From the NCBI GenBank assembly GCA_900637135.1, contig LR134353.1:3844001-3908000 (forward strand): 64,000 nucleotides of DNA. Direction: 5' to 3'. The notes below the pieces were generated by a model. It worked only from the letters and a program-made list of their open reading frames with translations, was not told where the DNA came from and did not search any database. The first letter of the stretch is position 1; each line of letters starts with the position of its first letter. Source of the DNA: Mycolicibacterium flavescens (lineage in GTDB: Bacteria > Actinomycetota > Actinomycetes > Mycobacteriales > Mycobacteriaceae). The translations under genes and the position numbers were made by a program. This document shows positions 58,482 to 64,000 of this stretch, one piece after another.

Positions 58482-59684
58482 ATGTCAAGCCGCTGCCGCT
58501 TGGCAAGGCTTTTGACGATTGTTGTGGTCGGTGTGCAGGTGGCCGTAGACGACGCGGGCCAGGCGGCGTTTGAGGCAGCGCAGGGCTTCGGGTGTGGAGT
58601 CGCCGTTGGTGATGCGGTGGCGGTAATAGGTCTGTCCGAGGCCCTGGAGGCGGATTTGGGTGACGGCGATGCGGTGTAGGGCGGTGTTGAGTTGGCGGTT
58701 GCCCGAGCGGGTCATACGGACTCGTCCGCGGGTGTTGCCCGACCATACCGGCACCGGGGCCACCCCGGCGTGACGCGCGAAGGCCGCCTCGCTCTTGAAT
58801 CGGGTCACCCCGGCGGTTTCGCCGACGAGTTTGGCCGCGGTCAGCTCGCCACATCCCGGCATGGCCAGCAACACCGGGGCGACCTGGCGGACACGGGCAC
58901 CGATCCGTTTGGCCAACCCGTCGATGGTCTCGGTGAGGCGGCTGATGTCGGCCAGCTCGTCGCGGGCCAACTCGGCGACGATGCCGGTTTGGGTGTGCAG
59001 CCAGTCGCCGAGCAGTCTGCGGTGCTTGGCCAGATTCAACGAGCGCGCCTTGGGGGCATGGGCGGGATCGAGCTCGTGAACCCGCCACAGCAGCCGGTTA
59101 ATCGTCGCAGTGCGTTGTGCCACAAGGTCTTCGCGTCGATCCACCAACAGCTTGAGTTCACGCGACACCTCGTCATGAGCGGCTACCGGCAGATCGGGCT
59201 CACGCAGGAAACCACGAGCGACTGCCAGCGCATCGATGGGATCGGACTTACCCCGGGTGCGGGCCGAGGCCCGGGTCTGGGCCATCAGCTTGGGCGGGAC
59301 CCGCACCACTTTCTGCCCCAACGCGAACAGGTCGCGCTCTAGACGCGCTGACAGATGCCGGCAGTCTTCGATCGCCCAGATGACATCGGTTCCGAAATGC
59401 TCACGGGCCCACATCACCGCTTCGGTATGCCCGCCGGTGAGGGCCTTGACGGTCTTCTCGCCGAGCTTGCGGCCTACCTCGTCGACGGCGACGAAGGTAT
59501 GCGTGCGCTTGTGTACATCGGCTCCAACAACAACCATGGTGGTTGCCTCCATTCACTGAGAGGTGACGGTTGGGCCGGTCGGCGGACATACCTCAGTTGG
59601 GGGCGGTGCCACGCTCCTATCAAGTCACGCCGGCCGGTCCTTCACACCTGATGCCGGCAAAACGCGTGAACGCCAACCAAAGGC
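58482..59684 (-). mobile_element. IS110-family insertion sequence (boundaries approximate)
   Basis: A transposase gene with a non-coding 5' flank, inserted between ylbL and the DUF2342 gene, which I recall as adjacent divergent genes in other mycobacteria. The right boundary must lie between the ylbL ribosome-binding site (58481) and the transposase stop (58485). The left boundary is not certain: it could be near the first copy of the 78-bp tandem repeat (59685) or beyond it (up to about 59870). IS110 elements have no classical terminal inverted repeats, so ends cannot be fixed by eye. Confidence 0.75.
58485..59552 (-). CDS. IS110-family transposase (DEDD recombinase)
   Basis: A 355-residue recombinase. 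The N-terminal RuvC-like domain has VVVGADVHKRTHTFVAVDE (first Asp), IWAIEDCRH (Glu) and TRGKSDPIDALAVAR (the Asp pair). The C-terminal Transposase_20 domain has MPGCGELTAAKLVGETAG and FARHAGVAPVPVWSGNTRGR with the serine-bearing RMTRSGNRQLNTALHR. The frame is intact, so the element may be active. IS110 enzymes act with a structured non-coding bridge RNA from the element's flank; for this orientation that would be transcribed from the region above 59552. The ATG at 59552 is used; ATG 59537 is possible. Confidence 0.93.
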   Translation of the reverse strand: MEATTMVVVGADVHKRTHTFVAVDEVGRKLGEKTVKALTGGHTEAVMWAREHFGTDVIWAIEDCRHLSARLERDLFALGQKVVRVPPKLMAQTRASARTRGKSDPIDALAVARGFLREPDLPVAAHDEVSRELKLLVDRREDLVAQRTATINRLLWRVHELDPAHAPKARSLNLAKHRRLLGDWLHTQTGIVAELARDELADISRLTETIDGLAKRIGARVRQVAPVLLAMPGCGELTAAKLVGETAGVTRFKSEAAFARHAGVAPVPVWSGNTRGRVRMTRSGNRQLNTALHRIAVTQIRLQGLGQTYYRHRITNGDSTPEALRCLKRRLARVVYGHLHTDHNNRQKPCQAAAA

Positions 59685-60000
59685 GGCAGCCAATCTAAGA
59701 GCCAGACACCAGGTGAAAAGGATTCAACCACCGCACTACGCGGCACCTCACCTTCACACTGAGGCAGCCAATCTAAGAGCCAGACACCAGGTGAAAAGGA
59801 TTCAACCACCGCACTACGCGGCACCTCACCTTCACACTGACGCCCAATCTAAAGGTTGCGCTACACGCGACCGTGCCCACGACGTCCGTCGCGGGCCTGT
59901 CATCCCGCCGCAACCCGGAAACGGGCGGTCCAGGGCGGGTTCGCTGTCAGCGTGAGGCGCCCACCCACAAGGCCCCGCCCTGGTGAGTACCGTTGGGGGC
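59553..60000. other. 448-nt non-coding region: IS flank, tandem repeat and DUF2342 promoter
   Basis: The first ~130 nt (59553-59684) are the transposase 5' flank, rich in short complementary words (GCCGGCCGG, GGTTGG / CCAACC), and could encode a bridge RNA. Then come two 78-bp tandem copies (59685-59840), a short third partial copy (GCCCAATCTAA near 59842), and about 150 nt of host-like GC-rich DNA leading to the DUF2342 start. No convincing protein gene is present. Confidence 0.6.
59685..59840. repeat. Perfect 78-bp tandem duplication beside the IS110 element
   Basis: Two identical 78-bp units, 59685-59762 and 59763-59840, each beginning GGCAGCCAATCTAAGAGCCA and ending CACCTTCACACTGA. A truncated start of a third unit (CCCAATCTAA) follows. 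The unit contains GGTGAAAAGGATTCAACC and is less GC-rich than the surroundings. Complete identity indicates a recent duplication or slippage. It may be part of the element's left end or a hotspot beside it. Confidence 0.9.
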
Positions 60001-61389
60001 ATGGCTGACGTGCCTTTCGGCTTCTCCGCCGGCGACGACGACCCCGAGCGCGACAAGCGCAAGAAGGATCCCGACTCCGGATCCGGGGGGCCCGGCGACC
60101 CGTTCGGCATGGGGTTTCAAGGCGGATCCGAATTCGACATGTCCCAGCTGGGGCAGATCTTCAGCAAGCTCGGCGAGATGTTCAGCGGCGCCGGCAGCGC
60201 GATGGCCGGCGGCAAACAATCGGGACCGGTGAACTACGACCTGGCCCGCCAGTTGGCGTCGAGCCAGATCGGTTTCGTCGCGCCAATTCCGGAGAAGACC
60301 TCCGCGGCGATCGTCGACGCCGTGCACCTGGCCGAGACCTGGCTCGACGGCGTGACAGCACTTCCCGCGGGCACCAGCAAATCGGTGGCCTGGACGCCGA
60401 CGGACTGGATCGACAACACCCTCGACAGGTGGGAGCGGCTGTGCGACCCGGTCGCCGAACAGATCTCCACGGTGTGGGTGTCGGCGCTTCCCGACGAGGC
60501 GCGCACCATGGCTGGTCCGCTGCTGTCGATGATGACGCAGATGGGCGGCATGGCGTTCGGCTCACAGCTAGGTCAGGCGCTGGGCAAGCTGTCGCGAGAA
60601 GTGTTGACCTCCACCGACATCGGGCTGCCCTTGGGCCCCAAGGGCGTGGCCGCGCTGATGCCCGATGCGGTCGAGTCGCTGTCGGAGGGTCTCGAGCAGC
60701 CGCGTAGCGAGATCCTGACGTTCCTGGCCGCCCGCGAGGCCGCACACCACCGCCTGTTCAGCCATGTGCCGTGGCTGGCCAGCCAGCTGCTCAACGCGGT
60801 CGAGGCGTTCGCCCGGGGGATGAAGATCGACATGAGCGGCATCGAGGAACTGGCGTCCGGCCTCAACCCTGCCGCGCTGACCGACCCGGCTCAGATGGAA
60901 CAGCTGCTCAACCAGGGCATCTTCGAACCGAAGGCGACGCCGGAGCAGACCGCGGCGCTCGAGCGGCTGGAAACGCTGCTCGCGCTGATCGAGGGTTGGG
61001 TGCAGACCGTCGTCTCCGACGCGCTCGGCGACCGCATCCCCGGCACATCGGCGCTCGCGGAGATGCTGCGCAGGCGCCGCGGCACCGGCGGGCCCGCCGA
61101 GCAGACGTTCGCGACCCTGGTCGGCCTGGAGTTGCGTCCGCGCAAGATGCGCGAGGCCGCCGCGTTGTGGGAGCGGTTGACCGAGGCCGTCGGCTCCGAC
61201 CGCCGCGACGCGGTGTGGCAGCACCCCGACCTGCTGCCCAGCGCAAAGGATCTCGACGAACCGGCCGGGTTCATCGACCGGATGATCGGCGGCGACACCA
61301 GCGGGATGGACAGCGCCATCGAGGAGGCGATCGCCGATCTCGAGAAAGACATCCAAAAACCTGAGAACGGCAAGGACGAAGACCGCTAG
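60001..61389 (+). CDS. DUF2342 zinc-metalloprotease-like protein (Rv3195-like)
   Basis: A 462-residue protein. It has a flexible Gly/Asp-rich N-terminus (FGFSAGDDDPERDKRKKDP), then a helical domain with PTDWIDNTLDRWERLCDPVAEQ, GGMAFGSQLGQALGKLSREVL, and REAAHHRLFSHVPWLASQLL. The latter segment holds a histidine pair (AAHHRLF) in place of a classic HExxH. GWVQTVVSDALGDRIPG and LRRRRGTGGPAEQTFATLVGLELRPRKMREA end the domain. The family is described as a putative zinc-dependent peptidase or F420-synthesis-associated protein; activity is unproven. The ATG at 60001 follows GGGGGC. The operon continues with the TOMM-E1-like gene. Confidence 0.85.
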   Translation: MADVPFGFSAGDDDPERDKRKKDPDSGSGGPGDPFGMGFQGGSEFDMSQLGQIFSKLGEMFSGAGSAMAGGKQSGPVNYDLARQLASSQIGFVAPIPEKTSAAIVDAVHLAETWLDGVTALPAGTSKSVAWTPTDWIDNTLDRWERLCDPVAEQISTVWVSALPDEARTMAGPLLSMMTQMGGMAFGSQLGQALGKLSREVLTSTDIGLPLGPKGVAALMPDAVESLSEGLEQPRSEILTFLAAREAAHHRLFSHVPWLASQLLNAVEAFARGMKIDMSGIEELASGLNPAALTDPAQMEQLLNQGIFEPKATPEQTAALERLETLLALIEGWVQTVVSDALGDRIPGTSALAEMLRRRRGTGGPAEQTFATLVGLELRPRKMREAAALWERLTEAVGSDRRDAVWQHPDLLPSAKDLDEPAGFIDRMIGGDTSGMDSAIEEAIADLEKDIQKPENGKDEDR

Positions 61390-61493
61390 CTCGGTTCGGG
61401 TGTAGTCCGTCGCGCCCAGCGCCACCACGCGCACCCGAATCGCGCCTGTGGATAACCGGCGGTGACCGGGCCGGGGCGTGGCACGCTCGATCG

Positions 61494-62324
61494 ATGACGC
61501 GCTATGCGTTGAGCGCCGCGACGCCGGTGCTGATGCGGCCCGACGGTGCCGTGCAGGTGGGCTGGGATCCGCGGCGCGCCGTCGTGATCCGTCCGCCGGC
61601 CGGACTGACCACGACGACGCTGGCCGACATGCTGCGTCGCCTGCAGTCCGGTGCACGGGTGGCCGACCTTGCGGCGCTCGCCCCCGACGGCGCGGTCGTC
61701 GAGAACCTGCTGAAATCGTTGGTCGACGCCGGTGTCGTCACCGTGGCCGCCTGCCGGCGTGGCCGTTCGGCCGCGGTCCGCATCCACGGGCGCGGGCCGT
61801 TGTCGGATCTGCTCGCCGCGGCGCTGCGTTGTTCGGGTGCGCGCCTGAGCCTCAGCACCCGTACCGACACCGGTGCGCCGTCGGAGCCGACCGATCTCGT
61901 GGTTCTCACCGACTACCTGGTGGCCGATCCGCGTATGGTGCGCGAACTGCATGCGGTCGGAGTCGCCCACCTGCCGGTGCGTGTGCGCGACGGTGTCGGA
62001 CTGGTCGGGCCGCTGGTCCTTCCGGGTGTGACGAGTTGTTTGGCCTGCGCGGACCTGCATCGCAGCGACCGGGACGCGGCGTGGCCTGCCGTCGCGGCGC
62101 AGCTGCGCCACACCGTCGGCAGCGCCGACCGGGCCACGGTGCTGGCCACCGCGGCGCTGGCGCTCAACCAGGTCGACCGGGTCCTTGCCGCGGTGCATGG
62201 CGGCGTCGACGTCGACGACTCCTCCGAACCGCCGCCGACGCTGGACACCACGTTGGAGTTCGACGTCAACGTGGGTTCGGTGGTGGCACGGCGGTGGTCG
62301 CGCCATCCCCGCTGCGCATGTTGA
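61494..62324 (+). CDS. TOMM cyclodehydratase E1/leader-binding-like orphan protein (Rv3196-like)
   Basis: A 276-residue protein. The N-terminal ~85 residues look like a winged-helix peptide-clamp (MLRRLQSGARVADLAALAPDG, ENLLKSLVDAGVVTV). The rest resembles the catalytically reduced E1-like part of azole-forming enzymes, with LPGVTSCLACADLHRSDRD (Cys182, Cys185) and the C-terminal HPRCAC (Cys274, Cys276) forming a probable zinc site. No YcaO partner, precursor peptide or dehydrogenase is nearby. It may therefore bind a different peptide partner or have lost its peptide-modifying role. Position between DUF2342 and the ABC1 kinase is conserved in M. tuberculosis as I recall it. Confidence 0.65.
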   Translation: MTRYALSAATPVLMRPDGAVQVGWDPRRAVVIRPPAGLTTTTLADMLRRLQSGARVADLAALAPDGAVVENLLKSLVDAGVVTVAACRRGRSAAVRIHGRGPLSDLLAAALRCSGARLSLSTRTDTGAPSEPTDLVVLTDYLVADPRMVRELHAVGVAHLPVRVRDGVGLVGPLVLPGVTSCLACADLHRSDRDAAWPAVAAQLRHTVGSADRATVLATAALALNQVDRVLAAVHGGVDVDDSSEPPPTLDTTLEFDVNVGSVVARRWSRHPRCAC

Positions 62325-62366
62325 CATCGGCCGTTGGCAAGTCGTTGCGCTGCGGGCAACCGCGTC

Positions 62367-63707
62367 ATGGATGATGGTCTGGTGAGTGAGATCAAGCGGG
62401 GCCGGGCCGCGCGCAACGCCAAGCTGGCGAGCTTGCCCGTCGGTATGGCCGGACGGGCCGCCTTGGGCTTCGGCAAACGATTGACCGGACGGTCGAAAGA
62501 CGAGGTCAACGCCGAACTGATGGACAAGGCGGCTCAGCAGCTTTTCACCGTGCTCGGCGAGCTCAAGGGCGGGGCGATGAAGGTGGGTCAGGCGCTGTCG
62601 GTGATGGAGGCCGCGATCCCCGAGCAGTACGGCAAGCCGTACCGCGAGGCGCTGACCAAGCTGCAGCGCGAAGCCCCGCCGCTGCCCGCCGCCAAGGTGC
62701 ACCGGGTGCTCAACGCGCAACTGGGCACCAAGTGGCGGGAGCGGTTCGCGTCGTTCGATGACCAGCCAGTGGCGTCGGCCAGCATCGGCCAGGTCCACAA
62801 GGCGGTGTGGTCGGACGGCCGCGAGGTCGCGGTCAAGATCCAGTACCCCGGCGCCGACGAGGCGCTGCGGGCCGACCTGAAAACGATGCAGCGCATGGTG
62901 GGCGTGCTCAAGCAACTGTCTCCGGGCGCCGACGTCGACAGTGTGGTCAAAGAGCTCATCGAGCGCACCGAGATGGAACTCGACTACCGGCTCGAGGCCG
63001 ACAACCAGCGCGCGTTCGCCAAGGCCTACGAAGGCCACCCGCGCTTCGTGGTCCCCCGCATCGTGGCCAGCGCGCCCAAGGTCGTGATCCAGGAGTGGAT
63101 CGAGGGTGTGCCGATGTCGGTGATCATCCGCGAGGGCACCCAAGAACAACGAGACCTGATGGGCACCAGGCTTTTCGAGCTGACCTACGACGCACCTCGC
63201 CGGCTCGAGATGATGCACGGGGACACCCATCCCGGCAACTTCATGCTGTTGCCCGACGAGAAGATGGGCGTCATCGACTTCGGCGCGGTGGCCCCGATGC
63301 CCGGCGGTATTCCGATCGAGATCGGTTTGGCGACGCGTTATGCGCTCAACGACGACTACGACAACCTGCTCACCACGATGCAGAACATCGGCTTCATCCA
63401 GAAGGGTGAGCAGGTGTCCAAGCGCGAGATGGACGACATGATGCGCCAGTACGTCGAACCGCTCGAGGTCGAGGTCTTCCACTACAACCGCAAGTGGCTG
63501 CAGCGGATCACGACCGCCAACATGCGTCCCGAGCGCGCCGCAGGCCAGATCAAAGCCGCCCGGCAGATGGACATCCCGGCCAAGCTCGCGATTCCGATGC
63601 GGGTGATCGCGTCCAACGTCGCGATCGCCTGCCAGCTCGATGCGCACGTTCCGGCCAGAAGGCTTGCCACCGAACTGATTCCGGGTTTCGCCGACGAAGC
63701 CGCCTGA
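62367..63707 (+). CDS. ABC1/UbiB-family atypical kinase (Rv3197-like)
   Basis: A 446-residue UbiB-type protein. The family KxGQ motif is in GELKGGAMKVGQALSVME, the A-rich loop in PVASASIGQVHKAVW, the lysine in VAVKIQYPG, the catalytic loop HGDTHPGNFMLL and the metal site VIDFGAVAP. These enzymes bind ATP and support isoprenoid-quinone or lipid handling. In M. tuberculosis the gene belongs to the WhiB7 regulon for antibiotic tolerance, and whiB7 lies directly downstream here as well. The ATG at 62367 gives MDDGLVSEIKRGRAARNAKL. Confidence 0.93.
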   Translation: MDDGLVSEIKRGRAARNAKLASLPVGMAGRAALGFGKRLTGRSKDEVNAELMDKAAQQLFTVLGELKGGAMKVGQALSVMEAAIPEQYGKPYREALTKLQREAPPLPAAKVHRVLNAQLGTKWRERFASFDDQPVASASIGQVHKAVWSDGREVAVKIQYPGADEALRADLKTMQRMVGVLKQLSPGADVDSVVKELIERTEMELDYRLEADNQRAFAKAYEGHPRFVVPRIVASAPKVVIQEWIEGVPMSVIIREGTQEQRDLMGTRLFELTYDAPRRLEMMHGDTHPGNFMLLPDEKMGVIDFGAVAPMPGGIPIEIGLATRYALNDDYDNLLTTMQNIGFIQKGEQVSKREMDDMMRQYVEPLEVEVFHYNRKWLQRITTANMRPERAAGQIKAARQMDIPAKLAIPMRVIASNVAIACQLDAHVPARRLATELIPGFADEAA

Positions 63708-63760
63708 CGCCCCGCGCCCCCGTGCGCGTCGGATGCGCCCAGCCCGCCCTCGGTACGGAT

Positions 63761-63807
63761 CGTGAATCTGACGACGCATTTCGTGGGTTGAGCGTCGCCA
63801 GATTCAC
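63761..63807. repeat. Intergenic hairpin between convergent genes (GTGAATCTGGCGACG family)
   Basis: GTGAATCTGACGACG (63762-63776) pairs with CGTCGCCAGATTCAC (63793-63807) with a single mismatch and a 16-nt loop. It lies between the ABC1 kinase and whiB7, which converge. The right arm is the exact complement of the 15-mer at 6656-6670. It is likely a bidirectional terminator and a dispersed repeat. Confidence 0.7.
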
Positions 63808-63839
63808 AATCGAGCGCGCGCAGGTCGCCCCGTGTGCGG

Positions 63840-64000
63840 CTATGCGGCTGCCGGGTTCCCGACGCCGTTCTTGCGCGGCCGGCCACGTGGGCGCTTGCGC
63901 GCGATGACGGTGCCCCGTTCGAGGATCTCGCCGCCCCAAACACCCCACGGCTCTTGCCGTTCCAGCGCTGCGGCTAGGCACTCACGCCGGATCGGGCACC
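63840..64000 (-). CDS. whiB7: WhiB7 transcription factor, C-terminal part (gene runs off the window)
   Basis: The last 53 residues of a WhiB protein. It shows CPIRRECLAAALERQEPWGV with the final two cluster-type cysteines and the GVWGGE turn, then the basic AT-hook tail KRPRGRPRKNG and a short NPAAA end. The AT-hook RGRPRK with EPWGVWGGE identifies WhiB7, the redox- and antibiotic-responsive activator of intrinsic resistance genes. The N-terminus, promoter and leader uORF lie beyond 64000. Confidence 0.95.
   Translation of the reverse strand, partial: CPIRRECLAAALERQEPWGVWGGEILERGTVIARKRPRGRPRKNGVGNPAAA

Noticed and set aside
59685..59840. CRISPR-like array
   Set aside because: The two 78-bp units are directly adjacent with no spacers and only two full copies, so it is a tandem duplication.
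61386..63779. 797-residue open frame on the minus strand opposite the TOMM-like and ABC1 genes
   Set aside because: Antisense to a kinase with complete motifs; the translation is His/Arg-rich repeats typical of shadows.

Overview
The window is GC-rich actinobacterial DNA and almost certainly comes from a Mycobacterium/Mycolicibacterium chromosome. The evidence is an antigen-85 mycolyltransferase, a mycobactin-type fatty-acyl-AMP ligase (MbtM), FprA, FadE23/FadE24, a deazaflavin (F420)-type nitroreductase, an F420-type luciferase-fold oxidoreductase, a UPF0182 giant membrane protein and a WhiB7 C-terminus. Gene order also follows what I remember of the M. tuberculosis Rv3104c-Rv3106, Rv3137-Rv3143, nuoA-N, Rv3167c-Rv3171c and Rv3193c-whiB7 blocks. 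No PPE genes flank nuo, and large catabolic blocks are inserted, which suggests an environmental, probably rapidly growing species. Ortholog names rest on memory of those families; no search was run.

Layout. (1) 1-7.8 kb: a membrane-protein start, prfB, divergent fprA, a small membrane protein, the histidinol-phosphatase hisN, the acyl-CoA dehydrogenase pair fadE24-fadE23, and a YhdH/AcuI-type reductase. (2) 7.8-11.4 kb: a secreted mycolyltransferase with a strong terminator hairpin, a TetR regulator, an acyl-CoA-dehydrogenase-like flavoprotein behind a clear palindrome, and a DDN-type protein. (3) 11.4-19.1 kb: an eight-gene, mostly start/stop-overlapping catabolic operon. It encodes a homogentisate-dioxygenase-like cupin, an alpha/beta hydrolase, a family III CoA-transferase, an HMG-CoA-lyase-like enzyme, a TetR, and an acyl-CoA dehydrogenase / APH-fold kinase / DUF6285 trio that resembles LvaC-LvaA-LvaB of levulinate degradation. 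I consider this the best candidate for an undescribed pathway. (4) 19.1-21.2 kb: a methyltransferase and a SnoaL-like gene diverging around a perfect SoxR-type box, then YceI and an atypical response regulator next to nuo. (5) 21.4-36.8 kb: the complete 14-subunit NADH:quinone oxidoreductase (complex I) operon nuoABCDEFGHIJKLMN, tightly overlapped. (6) 36.8-53 kb: many short, often convergent units covering FAD monooxygenases, TetR/AraC regulators, an enoyl-CoA hydratase, a PIG-L deacetylase, the Rv3167c-Rv3169-like set, an amine oxidase, hydrolases, a FadB4-like reductase, and an isolated mbtM with a plausible IdeR box. (7) 53-64 kb: an MBL hydrolase, initiator tRNA-Met, the UPF0182 protein, the PDZ-Lon protease YlbL, an IS110-family element inserted directly upstream of ylbL with a 78-bp perfect tandem duplication beside it, then the conserved cluster DUF2342 / TOMM-E1-like protein / ABC1 kinase / whiB7 (truncated by the window end).

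A second theme is intergenic hairpins. At least two sequence families of inverted repeats recur across the window (GTGAATCTGGCGACG type; GGCGTGTCG-GTGCAGAC type), together with a near-perfect 53-nt palindrome. Several sit exactly between convergent genes, where they probably act as bidirectional terminators and look like dispersed repeats of this genome.
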